Shown here one piece after another: positions 27,814 to 38,350 of a stretch of DNA of 64,000 nt. The notes beneath the pieces were generated by a model. It was not told the DNA's origin and made no database searches. It saw only the letters and a list, made by a program, of their open reading frames with translations. This DNA comes from Zoogloea sp041908905. GTDB lineage: Bacteria > Pseudomonadota > Gammaproteobacteria > Burkholderiales > Rhodocyclaceae. The stretch spans positions 119,860 through 183,859 of the forward strand of contig NZ_JAYREK010000003.1 of the NCBI RefSeq assembly GCF_041908905.1, written 5' to 3'. Position 1 is the first letter of the stretch. Each line of letters opens with the position of its first letter. The translations under genes and the position numbers were made by a program.

Positions 27814-28304
27814 TTCTTCGGCAGGCGTCCGAGGAGACTGATCATGTCGTCACGCATCATGCGCCGGGTCACGGTGTCGAGCTTGGCCGACAATCGTAAC
27901 ACCAGATCGTGGGCCGGCAGGCCTGCCTGCGCGTGGCGGAACACGTCGCGGCCGATCCGCTTCACCAGGTTGCGCTGGACGGCGCGTCTGGCGAGCTTCT
28001 TGGCGACGACGAGGCCGATGCGGGCATGGCCGAGGGTGTTGGGGCAGTAGTGCAGGTTGAACCAGCGGCCGCGCAACACACGCCGGAAAGCAAAAACGGA
28101 TGAATACTCATCCGTTTTGTGCAGTCGCAAGGACGAGCCGAAGCCGAATCCTGCCGTATGTTGAGCGCCCGCTGCCGTGCGCCCGCTGGCGTCGGCAGTG
28201 GAGGCCGGGGCCTCGCTGGGGCCCTCGACGCCCTCTGCGCCTTTAGACGGCGAGACGATGACGGCCCTTGGCGCGGCGAGCGGCGATGACCTTGCGACCG
28301 CCAC
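27810..28304 (-). CDS. rnpA: Ribonuclease P protein component RnpA (start uncertain)
   Basis: The core is clear: FGSSLRLHKTDEYSSVF aligns with the family's FPRxxRL..xxxF.xVF, followed by RIGLVVAKKLARRAVQRNLVKR, the RNR-type RNA-binding motif. It is the protein partner of RNase P RNA in tRNA 5' maturation. The start is the problem: between the rpmH stop (28243) and the conserved core there is no ATG, GTG, TTG or CTG in frame. The only canonical choices are GTG 28304, inside rpmH (164 aa, Ala/Gly-rich extension), or TTG 28130, which removes the conserved FG..LRL element. The GTG is listed. A strong hairpin with a U-tract lies inside the coding sequence. Confidence 0.75.
   Translation of the reverse strand: MAVARSSPLAAPRAVIVSPSKGAEGVEGPSEAPASTADASGRTAAGAQHTAGFGFGSSLRLHKTDEYSSVFAFRRVLRGRWFNLHYCPNTLGHARIGLVVAKKLARRAVQRNLVKRIGRDVFRHAQAGLPAHDLVLRLSAKLDTVTRRMMRDDMISLLGRLPKK
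28093..28118 (-). terminator. Terminator-like hairpin inside rnpA
   Basis: Perfect 11-bp inverted repeat AAAACGGATGA / TCATCCGTTTT with a 4-nt loop; on the minus (transcribed) strand it is followed directly by further T (five T in all). It lies in the early rnpA coding region (codons for KTDEYSSV). It could act as an attenuator giving more rpmH than rnpA mRNA. Confidence 0.5.
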
Positions 28305-28377
28305 GGGTGGCCATGCGAACCAGGAAGCCGTGGGTGCGCTTGCGACGGACGACGGACGGTTGGTAAGTACGCTTCAT
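28243..28377 (-). CDS. rpmH: 50S ribosomal protein L34
   Basis: 44 aa: MKRTYQPSVVRRKRTHGFLVR, then a MATRGGRKVIAARRAKGRHRL-type tail, the invariant L34 sequence. Start read directly from the genome sequence. A small basic protein of the large ribosomal subunit. Transcribed leftward from the promoter with -35 TTGACA at 28435-28440; the end of the gene overlaps the probable rnpA start. Confidence 0.98.
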   Translation of the reverse strand: MKRTYQPSVVRRKRTHGFLVRMATRGGRKVIAARRAKGRHRLAV

Positions 28378-28411
28378 TTTCTAAGCCCGAAAAAGTTAAG
28401 TCAAACACGCA

Positions 28412-28440
28412 ATTTGATCTTTTAAGCCTCTGTTTGTCAA
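28412..28440 (-). promoter_or_regulatory. Sigma-70-type promoter of rpmH
   Basis: On the minus strand, -35 TTGACA (28440-28435), 17-bp spacer, -10 TCAAAT (28417-28412), about 35 bp upstream of rpmH. The surrounding sequence is AT-rich. A second TTGACA faces the other way at 28449-28454 but has no convincing -10. Confidence 0.65.
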
Positions 28441-28524
28441 GAATCTTTTTGACAGCGGCAAAACGCCCGCCGACGACCCGGGGCATTTGCACCCTCCACC
28501 GGTCCGTTTCGGGGCGCTCGAACC

Positions 28525-28555
28525 TGTGGATAAGTCTGGTCCGGGAAGGTACAAT
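28525..28555 (+). promoter_or_regulatory. DnaA box and probable dnaA promoter
   Basis: TGTGGATAA (28525-28533) is an exact DnaA box (TTATCCACA on the other strand). It lies at the position of the -35 region for a -10-like TACAAT at 28550-28555, which fits DnaA autorepression. Only one exact box was found in the rpmH-dnaA gap, so placing oriC itself here is tentative. Confidence 0.7.
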
Positions 28556-28674
28556 GCCGGTTTGGCCAGACTGGCTTGTGCGCGCCTTCTGCCCGCCCCG
28601 CCGCCCGGCGAAAGCCCGGCCGGGAGCCCCCGGCAGCGCGTCTTCCGTCGTAGAAACAAGCCCACCCGAACATC

Positions 28675-30129
28675 GTGCCCGAAGCCTCACCCGAACCCCA
28701 AAGCGCTGCGTTCTGGACGCATTGCCTCAGCTGCCTGGAGCAGGAGCTGCCGGCCCAGCAGTTCAAGACCTGGATCCTGCCCCTGCGCGCCGAAGAGCCG
28801 AGCGACGAAGGTGCCGGGATGCGCCTCGTGGCGCCCTCCAATTTCCATCGCCAGTGGCTGCGCGACCGCTACCTGCGCCGTATCGAAGAGCTCGGCGAGG
28901 AATACTTCGGCGCCCCGCTGGTCATCGAGGTCGGCCTGGCGCCGGCCGGCGGCCTGCGTCGCCCGAGCGCGCCGCCCCCTCCGTCGGCCCCGGCGGCTGC
29001 CGCACCCGCCGCTTCGGCCCAGTCCGCCCCGGCCGCCGCGCCCCAGCCCGTGATGCCCCGCCCGCCGGTGCCCGAGGCGCCCGTGTCGGCCGAGTCGGCC
29101 AACTACGAAAAGTCGCGCCTCAACCCCGACTTCACCTTCGACACCCTGGTCACCGGCCGCGCCAACGACCTGGCCCGCGCCGCCGCGCTGCAGGTGGCCC
29201 AGAACCCGGGCGTCTCCTACAACCCGCTGTTCATCTATGGCGGCGTCGGCCTGGGCAAGACCCACCTGATCCACGCCCTCGGCAACTACGTCTTCAAGCA
29301 CGACCCGCGCAAGGTGATCCGCTACGTGCACGCCGAGGACTACTACGCCGACGTGGTGCGCGCCTACCAGCAAAAATCCTTCGACGTCTTCAAGCGCTAC
29401 TACCGCTCGCTCGACGTGCTGATCATCGACGACATCCAGTTCTTCAACAACAAGAACCGGACCCAGGAAGAGTTCTTCCACGCCTTCAACGCCCTCACCG
29501 AGGCCAAGAAGCAGATCATCATCACCAGCGACACCTACCCGAAAGACGTCCAGGGCCTCGAAGACCGCCTGATCTCGCGCTTCGACTGGGGCCTCACGGT
29601 GCAGATCGAGCCGCCCGAGCTCGAGATGCGCGTCGCCATCCTTAAAAAGAAGGCCGAGGTCGAGCGCATCGCGCTGGACGACGACGTCGCCTTCCTGATC
29701 GCCAAGAACCTGCGCTCCAACGTGCGCGAACTCGAGGGCGCCCTCAAGAAGGTGCTCGCCTTCGCCCGCTTCCACGGCAAGGAAGTGACGCTGGAAGTGG
29801 CCAAGGAGGCCCTCAAGGACCTCCTCAACGCCCACAACCGCCAGCTCACCGTCGAGTTCATTCAAAAAACCGTGGCCGACTACTACAAGATCAAGGTCGC
29901 CGACATGCACTCCAAGAAGCGCACCCGGGTCATCGCCCGACCGCGCCAGGTGGCCATGTTCCTCGCCAAGGACCTCACCCCCATGAGCCTGCCGGCCATC
30001 GGCGAGGCCTTCGGCGGCCGCGACCACACCACCGTGCTGCACGCCTGCCGCACCATCGCCGAGCTCCGCCTCGGCGACACCCAGCTCAACCACGACCTGC
30101 ACGTCCTCACCCAGGTGCTGCGCGGATGA
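28675..30129 (+). CDS. dnaA: Chromosomal replication initiator DnaA
   Basis: 484 aa, GTG start (N-terminus aligned by FWTHCLSCLEQELPAQQFKTWI, domain I). Domain II is an Ala/Pro-rich linker (~residues 100-140). The AAA+ domain has Walker A GGVGLGKTHL, Walker B LIIDDIQF and sensor RFDWGL; the C-terminal domain IV has the DnaA signature FGGRDHTTVLHACRTI for box binding. It melts the origin. Divergent from rpmH, with dnaN following 57 bp downstream. Confidence 0.98.
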   Translation: MPEASPEPQSAAFWTHCLSCLEQELPAQQFKTWILPLRAEEPSDEGAGMRLVAPSNFHRQWLRDRYLRRIEELGEEYFGAPLVIEVGLAPAGGLRRPSAPPPPSAPAAAAPAASAQSAPAAAPQPVMPRPPVPEAPVSAESANYEKSRLNPDFTFDTLVTGRANDLARAAALQVAQNPGVSYNPLFIYGGVGLGKTHLIHALGNYVFKHDPRKVIRYVHAEDYYADVVRAYQQKSFDVFKRYYRSLDVLIIDDIQFFNNKNRTQEEFFHAFNALTEAKKQIIITSDTYPKDVQGLEDRLISRFDWGLTVQIEPPELEMRVAILKKKAEVERIALDDDVAFLIAKNLRSNVRELEGALKKVLAFARFHGKEVTLEVAKEALKDLLNAHNRQLTVEFIQKTVADYYKIKVADMHSKKRTRVIARPRQVAMFLAKDLTPMSLPAIGEAFGGRDHTTVLHACRTIAELRLGDTQLNHDLHVLTQVLRG

Positions 30130-30186
30130 CGCCCACCGATTTCAAGCCTGCCGCAACCACCAGCAACGACACGGAGACCTGATCTC

Positions 30187-31293
30187 ATGCTGCTCTTCAC
30201 CGCGCCCCGCGATGCCCTCCTCGCCCCGCTGCAATCGGTATCCGGCATCGTCGAAAAACGCCACACCCTGCCGATCCTCTCCAACGTCCTGATCGAGAAG
30301 AAGGGCGACGCGCTCACCCTGCTCGCCACCGACATCGAGATCCAGATCCGCAACCGCACCACCGCCGCAGTCGGCGCCGAAGACGTCGCCATCACCGTCG
30401 GCGCCCGCAAGCTGCAGGACATCCTGCGCGCCCTGCCCGACACCGCCGACGTCAGCCTCACCCTCGACGACAAGCGCATCACCCTCAAGGCCGGCAAGAG
30501 CCGCTTCCAGCTGCAGACCCTGCCCGCCGCCGACTACCCGCGCCTGGCCCCGCCCGAAGGCGAAGGCCTGCACTTCACCACCACCCAAAAGGCCTTCAAG
30601 AAGCAGCTCGCCCAGGTGCAGTACGCGATGGCCCAGCAGGACATCCGCTACTACCTCAATGGCCTCCTGCTCGTGGTTGCCGGCGACATGCTGCGGATGG
30701 TCGCCACCGACGGCCACCGCCTCGCCTACGCCGCCTCGCCGCTGGTCGGCGACTATGCCCGCACCGACGTGATCCTGCCGCGCAAGACGGTGGTCGAGCT
30801 GGCCCGCCAGCTCGCCGACTCCGACGAGGCCCTCGAGGTCACCATCGTCGGCAACCAGATCGTCTTCCGCTTCGGCCACATCGAGCTCATCTCCAAGCTC
30901 ATCGACGGCAAGTTCCCCGACTACGAGCGGGTCATCCCCCAGGGCCACCCCAAGCTCGTCAAGGCCAGCCGCCTCGCCCTGCTGCAGGCCCTGCAGCGCG
31001 CCGCCATCCTCACCAACGAGAAGTTCCGCGGCGTGCGCCTGATGCTCTCCGAGGGCAGCCTCAAGCTGGTGTCCACCAACGCCGAGCAGGAAGAGGCCCA
31101 GGAAGAGCTCGAAGTCGACTACAGCGGCGACTCGCTCGACATCGGCTTCAACGTCACCTATCTCCTCGACGTGCTCACCAACCTGTCCGCCAACGAGATC
31201 GAGATCCGCTTCAACGACAGCAACGCCAGCGCCCTCTTCGGCCTGGCCGACGACCCCGACTTCAAGTACGTAGTGATGCCGATGCGCATCTGA
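30187..31293 (+). CDS. dnaN: DNA polymerase III beta sliding clamp
   Basis: 368 aa, standard length with three clamp domains. N-terminal LPILSNVLIEKKGDALTLLATD and the C-terminal end FKYVVMPMRI (conserved MPMRL-type end) identify it. It dimerises as the processivity ring for Pol III. Typical dnaA-dnaN order; the 112-bp palindrome follows 6 bp after the stop. Confidence 0.98.
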   Translation: MLLFTAPRDALLAPLQSVSGIVEKRHTLPILSNVLIEKKGDALTLLATDIEIQIRNRTTAAVGAEDVAITVGARKLQDILRALPDTADVSLTLDDKRITLKAGKSRFQLQTLPAADYPRLAPPEGEGLHFTTTQKAFKKQLAQVQYAMAQQDIRYYLNGLLLVVAGDMLRMVATDGHRLAYAASPLVGDYARTDVILPRKTVVELARQLADSDEALEVTIVGNQIVFRFGHIELISKLIDGKFPDYERVIPQGHPKLVKASRLALLQALQRAAILTNEKFRGVRLMLSEGSLKLVSTNAEQEEAQEELEVDYSGDSLDIGFNVTYLLDVLTNLSANEIEIRFNDSNASALFGLADDPDFKYVVMPMRI

Positions 31294-31299
31294 GGAGTC

Positions 31300-31411
31300 C
31301 GTGGATAAAGCTACTGCGCGTCCCGATCTCGCAACTCCGGTGCTCGCTGTACCTCAGTACAGCTCCGCTCCTCATTGCGACCTCGGGCCTGCTCGCGACG
31401 CTTTCTCCACG
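31300..31411. repeat. 112-bp imperfect palindrome between dnaN and gyrB
   Basis: Ends CGTGGATAAAGC and GCTTTCTCCACG pair, as do interior blocks (CGCG with CGCG, GCAA with TTGC) and the centre GCTGTAC-CTCA-GTACAGC (31346-31363). As RNA it would fold into one long interrupted hairpin. It resembles a mobile palindromic intergenic repeat (MITE/ERIC-like). It fills most of the 201-bp dnaN-gyrB gap. Confidence 0.7.
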
Positions 31412-31494
31412 AACTCGAAGCCGTGTCGGCTCCCTTGAAGAACCGACGCCGCGAGGCGCCAGCGCCTGAACAACCCAGCAGAACCGAGAACACC

Positions 31495-33969
<2,475 letters not shown>

Positions 33970-34058
33970 GGGGGCTGGCCCCGTGTTGGATTGACATCCT
34001 TCGGGGTCTTGCTCTGATGGCCGTGTGTGTCGCCTTACGCACGCACTACACAAAATTC

Positions 34059-34091
34059 TTGACTTGCTTCTGAGTGTGTATAGGCTACACA
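34059..34091 (+). promoter_or_regulatory. hicAB promoter with operator dyad
   Basis: -35-like TTGACT (34059-34064) followed by a dyad TGTGTA-TAGGC-TACACA (34075-34091) that covers the -10 region, ending 22 bp before hicA. This position suits autorepression by the HicB antitoxin. Confidence 0.6.
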
Positions 34092-34113
34092 TCGTCAGCA
34101 GCGGAAAGCGCTC

Positions 34114-34296
34114 ATGAACTCAAGAGACGTGATCCGGATGTTGGAGGCGGATGGCTGGTTTCTGCGCAACATCACCGGGAGCCACCATCACTTTAAACAC
34201 CCAACGAAGAAGGGCCTTGTGACGGTGCCGCACCCGAAGAAGGACCTTCCCATTGGAACTGTGAACAACATCCGACGACAAGCCGGGCTCAAGTGA
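34114..34296 (+). CDS. hicA: HicA-family mRNA interferase toxin
   Basis: 60 aa, dsRBD-like HicA fold: SRDVIRMLEADGWFLRNITGSHHHFKHP, with the catalytic His in GSHHHFKHP, and VTVPHPKKDLPIGTVNNIRRQAGL. HicA cleaves mRNAs and is neutralised by HicB. Small, distinctly lower in GC than dnaN-gyrB, indicating transfer. hicB starts 60 bp downstream. Confidence 0.92.
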   Translation: MNSRDVIRMLEADGWFLRNITGSHHHFKHPTKKGLVTVPHPKKDLPIGTVNNIRRQAGLK

Positions 34297-34356
34297 ACTC
34301 GGTTTTCCCCGCAAGGGGCTTCGGATTTGTGAAGCGTCGTACTAGAGGAGTGGAGC

Positions 34357-34752
34357 ATGCAATTACCGATCGCGATCCACAAGGATCCTGATTCGGTTTA
34401 TGGCGTGAGCGTGCCGGACGTTCCAGGGTGCTTTTCCTACGGGGAAACACTCGACGAAGCCGTAGTCAATGCAAAAGAAGCGGTCCTCGGGCATCTGCAG
34501 ACCTTGCTCGAAGACGGGGAAGATGTGGCACTCAACGCGTCGTCACTGGATGATCTTGTCGCCAAAGATGAGTATCACGGAGCGGTATGGGTCATGCTCG
34601 ACATCGACCTTTCCGCATTGGACAGCAAGCCAGAGAGGGTAAATATCAGTCTTCCGCGCTTTGTGTTGCGCCGGATCGATGCTTTTGCAAAACAGAATAA
34701 CGAGACGCGAAGCGGATTCCTGGTTCGTGCAGCGTTGGCTGCCATGCACTGA
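34357..34752 (+). CDS. hicB: HicB-family antitoxin
   Basis: 131 aa. The N-terminal partial RNase H-like HicB domain contains VYGVSVPDVPGCFSYGETLDEAVVNAKEA; the C-terminus has a ribbon-helix-helix DNA-binding segment (RVNISLPRFVLRRIDAFAKQNNETRSGFLVRAAL). It binds and blocks HicA and represses the operon. Good ribosome-binding site (GAGGAG). The pair is followed by a strong terminator. Confidence 0.92.
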   Translation: MQLPIAIHKDPDSVYGVSVPDVPGCFSYGETLDEAVVNAKEAVLGHLQTLLEDGEDVALNASSLDDLVAKDEYHGAVWVMLDIDLSALDSKPERVNISLPRFVLRRIDAFAKQNNETRSGFLVRAALAAMH

Positions 34753-34804
34753 GAAGCATCATTGGCAGAGGCACCTCAATACCCGGTGATGACCAAAAAT
34801 TATT

Positions 34805-34840
34805 CAGAAAAGAGGCTACAGGGCCTCTTTTCTGCTTTTG
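34805..34840 (+). terminator. Terminator after hicAB
   Basis: Perfect 12-bp stem CAGAAAAGAGGC / GCCTCTTTTCTG with TACAGG loop (34805-34834), followed by CTTTTGG. A-rich on the left and T-rich on the right, so it could stop transcription from either side. Confidence 0.85.
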
Positions 34841-34884
34841 GCCCGCCGCAACGCCATCCCCCCCCGAATCAAGGAGAACACCCC

Positions 34885-35892
34885 ATGAGCGAGCTGATCC
34901 TCTACCAGACCGACGACGGCAAGGCCCAGGTCAAGCTGCGGGCCGAAGACGGCAGCGCCTGGCTGAGCCAGGCGGAGATCGCGGAGCTGTTTGCGACGAC
35001 CAAGCAGAACGTCAGCCTGCACATCAAGAATGTCCTTGCCGAAGGTGAGTTGGCCCCGGCGGCAACCGTCAAGGAATCCTTGACAGTTCAAACCGAGGGC
35101 CCGCGCCACGTCCAGCGCAAAATCCAGCTCTACCGCCTCGAAATGATCCTGGCCGTCGGCTACCGCGTCAAAAGCGTGCGTGGCACCCAGTTCCGCCAGT
35201 GGGCCACCACCTACCTCTCCGAATACCTCGTCAAGGGCTTCGTCATGGACGACGAACGCCTCAAGAACCCCGGCGGCTGGGACTACTTCGACGAGCTGCT
35301 GGCCCGCATCCGCGAGATCCGGGCCTCCGAAAAGCGCTTCTACCAGAAGGTTCGGGATCTGTTCGCCCTCAGCGCCGACTACCGGGCTGGCGATCGGGGC
35401 GCCGAGCAGTTCTTTGCCGAAGTGCAGAACAAGCTGCTCTACGCCGTCACCCAAAAGACCGCCGCCGAAATCATCATCGATCGCGCCCGGGCCGATTCCC
35501 CCAACATGGGCCTCGTCACCTGGAGCGGAAACCGGGTGCGCAAGCAGGACGTCATCGTCGCCAAGAACTACCTCTCTGCCGACGAGATCGACACCCTCAA
35601 CCGCCTCGTCGTGATCTTCCTCGAACAGGCCGAACTACGCGTCAAGCAGCAGCAGCAGCTCACGCTTGATTACTGGCGCAAGAACGTCGACCGCCTGCTC
35701 GAATTCAACGACCACCCCGTCCTGCAAGGCACCGGCAGCCGCTCGGCGGACCAGGCCAAGGCCATCGCCCACCAGCGTTATGACCTCTTCGATGCCCAGC
35801 GCCGCCAGGCTGATGCGCTGGAGGCTGACGCGGACGATCTGCGGATGCTGGAGGGCGTGGAGAAGGCGGTGAAGGGGAGGGGGAAGAGGTGA
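34885..35892 (+). CDS. RhuM-family (Fic-island associated) protein
   Basis: 335 aa, virulence-protein RhuM family. The N-terminus resembles a DNA-binding helix-turn-helix (WLSQAEIAELFATTKQNVSLHIKNVL), followed by YRLEMILAVGYRVKSVRGTQFRQWATTYL, the family's most conserved block, and a C-terminal coiled-coil region. RhuM proteins occur in many genomic islands and beside restriction or toxin genes; their biochemical function is unknown. The start was set at MSELILYQTD after AAGGAGAA. It sits between hicAB and the NACHT gene, consistent with an accessory island. Confidence 0.85.
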   Translation: MSELILYQTDDGKAQVKLRAEDGSAWLSQAEIAELFATTKQNVSLHIKNVLAEGELAPAATVKESLTVQTEGPRHVQRKIQLYRLEMILAVGYRVKSVRGTQFRQWATTYLSEYLVKGFVMDDERLKNPGGWDYFDELLARIREIRASEKRFYQKVRDLFALSADYRAGDRGAEQFFAEVQNKLLYAVTQKTAAEIIIDRARADSPNMGLVTWSGNRVRKQDVIVAKNYLSADEIDTLNRLVVIFLEQAELRVKQQQQLTLDYWRKNVDRLLEFNDHPVLQGTGSRSADQAKAIAHQRYDLFDAQRRQADALEADADDLRMLEGVEKAVKGRGKR

Positions 35893-36109
35893 GGGGATTT
35901 GTCAGGTGAGGGGCTGGTTGTCGGCCTTTGCTGACGTACTGCCCTCGCCTGCTGACCGGCGGAAAACAACCAGTCAGCAGACTTTCAAGCCAATATGGCT
36001 GCAAACGACCGCATTCCGATTAGTCGAACTCACACACCCAATCCTGACCAGATATTGTCAGCAGAGAAAGTTGACGGCAAAAGTGGAATGCAGGACGGGT
36101 AGGCATTCA

Positions 36110-38350
36110 TTAAGAAATCCGAGAAGCTTCAATCCAAAGCGGATCCTTTGATTGAGTCATCATGCTCATGATGGCCTTCACGCGTCCTGTCAAGCTACGG
36201 TCAGGCAAATATAGCTCCTCCGATACCCCCCTGTATTTTTGGCAGAACTTCTCACGCAGCAAAAGTGCTATAACTTTGTCGCATGTCTTCTTTGTTGCGG
36301 AGTCCCCGTAGCCTTTATACATGCTGCTCGACCTACGTCCAGCGCCGGGCTGCAGAAAGAGCTTCCTAAGACTTGATAGGAGAAAAGTTTGAGCTGTAGA
36401 CAAACCCGCCTCCCGAATAGCAGCTAGGGTGTTAACGCTTTGAAAATCCTCAACAAGACACCCCGATATCCATTTAGGAATATGCCCCTGAGATGTAACG
36501 CCGCTCATATGAATTACGACTGATCTATTAATCCTTATCTCGTCTGGAGCGGCATCGGTGATATCGATATTATCGAATGTGCAGTCGTCGAATCGCAAGT
36601 TTGTTACTGGCGAGTCTGCGAAAGATAGGGAGAAGAACTTACCCTTTGATATAACGATACTACCGAAGTCCAACGTGCCGCTGCCATCACACAGGAACAT
36701 GCTGGAGATCAGATCAGAAAGGAGCACGCGGTTTCTTGCTTCAATATGACGTTTAATAAAAGCAACTGCCGCCGCGGATTGTTTGATGCTTTGAATTCGA
36801 GTAGCCAAATAGAAAGCGCCGAAACTTTCAAGGGAGTGCTTCCATTCCACCTGTAGCACAGACGTGTCAGATTGTGAGTAGACACTGAGAACATCCTCGG
36901 CTTTCAAGCCATCAAGAATGTACGTATCGACAAATTGTCGATCAAGACTCTCCGCTCCGATCCGGCTTAGACCGGGAAGGCGCTGCAAAATAATCGCAGA
37001 CTCGTCCGTTGGCGGTCGCCCTGTCGTCTGTTCGAAAGCTTCATTAATGTCCTTAATAGAAATTGGCCCCAAGCTTGTTTTGGTGAAACGAGAAAGACGA
37101 CCTACCTGTGAATACAATGCTCTAATTATGGAAGGGTCCAGAATTGGATTTATCTTCGCCTCCCGTTCACAGAAGGTGTTTAAAAGTAGATCCCAGAAAT
37201 CGATTTGGCCCGTGCTTGTCGCAAAGATATGATCAACCATTGATGCTTCGATGTCTCTGATGATTGTCCCAATCAGTGGTTTTTTCGGTATCCAAGCCGG
37301 TAGATTCGGTGTTGTACGCCCAATTAATTCCGCAAATTGAGCTTCACTTAACTCTTGGTTACAGCGAAGAAATAGGACTTGCTTGGCATCGAGGCCGAGG
37401 CAGGTTAGAAGTTCAGCATCTGTGTTGAAGTAGTGCTCGCGCCCCGTGACGAGAACACCACCTTTGGCCTTTTGAATGAGATCTTTGATGCCAACCAGAG
37501 ATTGCCTTCGAATGTCGACCAGTTTTGTTGGGTCGTCGCTCCACGTCTGAGCTCCAATTTCATCGAATCCATCAAGAAGATAAATGCAGGCTGGCGAGAA
37601 CGCGACCTTAAGAATGTCTGCAACATGACCTCCGAGGCCAATGTCGGTGAAATGACGCGTAATGAGTTCGGTAGCTCTTTTTAGCCCCCAGTTGTCGCGC
37701 AGGTTAATAGCGATCGGGTATTTGTAGCGTTTGATCTGCCCCTCCGCAATTGCCGCAAAGACCTCCTTAACGCATCGGCTTTTGCCTGAGCCATAATCCC
37801 CAATAAGGACGATAGTTTTGCCCTTCTCAAGCTCTTCGGTGATCTTTTCGGTACTGTAAGCCTCGCCAGAATCAGAAAAGTAATTAACGTGGACGTACTT
37901 TTTTTCATCCGGCTCGCCTGAATACATGTCAATCGCTGAGCCGAATGCTTGGCGCTGCCGAAGAGTCACGTATCCTTGGAGCCCAAGCATAAAATTGAAG
38001 AATTGGTTCACTGAATATACATGGACATGATTCTCCTTTCCAGTAGCAATGAGCGCCGGCGTTGGCTCGTCCAGAGTGATGAAATAGCATTTCGGGAAGA
38101 TGTTTCTTCCAAAAAAGTGCGGGCGGATCGAGTTAAACTTGTTGATATCTGTGCGAAGTTTGTCGATCCCGTATTTCCTAGTTATCTCAACGATTACAAC
38201 GCTGCCATCGTTTAGATGAATGACACAATCGCACTTAACGCCAGCTATATCTTCTGCTCGAGCAGGTCCGCCGAATTTCATTTCCGCAACCACGCGAACA
38301 AGGCGCTCAAGCTGTTGCCATTTCATTGCTGCGTCGGTGTTCAAAGTCAT
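36110..38350 (-). CDS. NACHT (STAND) NTPase with possible nuclease-like N-terminus
   Basis: 746 aa. Residues 1-125: a fold resembling PD-(D/E)xK restriction endonucleases, with Glu23, Asp41 and the strand VVIVEIT (Glu55; the usual Lys is Thr57, Lys59 nearby). Residues ~165-310: NACHT domain with Walker A GDYGSGKS (184-191), Walker B IYLLDGFDE (256-264) and sensor LVTGRE (300-305). Residues ~330-560 are helical; ~560-620 contain beta-strand repeats resembling pentapeptide-type sequence (LRFDDCTFDNIDI); the C-terminus is helical. Bacterial NACHT proteins of this layout act in phage defence as sensor-effectors. Base composition is markedly AT-richer than all neighbours, indicating recent acquisition. 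Function and nuclease activity are inferred. Confidence 0.85.
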   Translation of the reverse strand: MTLNTDAAMKWQQLERLVRVVAEMKFGGPARAEDIAGVKCDCVIHLNDGSVVIVEITRKYGIDKLRTDINKFNSIRPHFFGRNIFPKCYFITLDEPTPALIATGKENHVHVYSVNQFFNFMLGLQGYVTLRQRQAFGSAIDMYSGEPDEKKYVHVNYFSDSGEAYSTEKITEELEKGKTIVLIGDYGSGKSRCVKEVFAAIAEGQIKRYKYPIAINLRDNWGLKRATELITRHFTDIGLGGHVADILKVAFSPACIYLLDGFDEIGAQTWSDDPTKLVDIRRQSLVGIKDLIQKAKGGVLVTGREHYFNTDAELLTCLGLDAKQVLFLRCNQELSEAQFAELIGRTTPNLPAWIPKKPLIGTIIRDIEASMVDHIFATSTGQIDFWDLLLNTFCEREAKINPILDPSIIRALYSQVGRLSRFTKTSLGPISIKDINEAFEQTTGRPPTDESAIILQRLPGLSRIGAESLDRQFVDTYILDGLKAEDVLSVYSQSDTSVLQVEWKHSLESFGAFYLATRIQSIKQSAAAVAFIKRHIEARNRVLLSDLISSMFLCDGSGTLDFGSIVISKGKFFSLSFADSPVTNLRFDDCTFDNIDITDAAPDEIRINRSVVIHMSGVTSQGHIPKWISGCLVEDFQSVNTLAAIREAGLSTAQTFLLSSLRKLFLQPGAGRRSSSMYKGYGDSATKKTCDKVIALLLREKFCQKYRGVSEELYLPDRSLTGRVKAIMSMMTQSKDPLWIEASRIS

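Noticed and set aside
34762..34884. Extended start of the RhuM gene
   Set aside because: The extra codons run through the hicAB terminator hairpin; the ATG after AAGGAGAA is the natural start.
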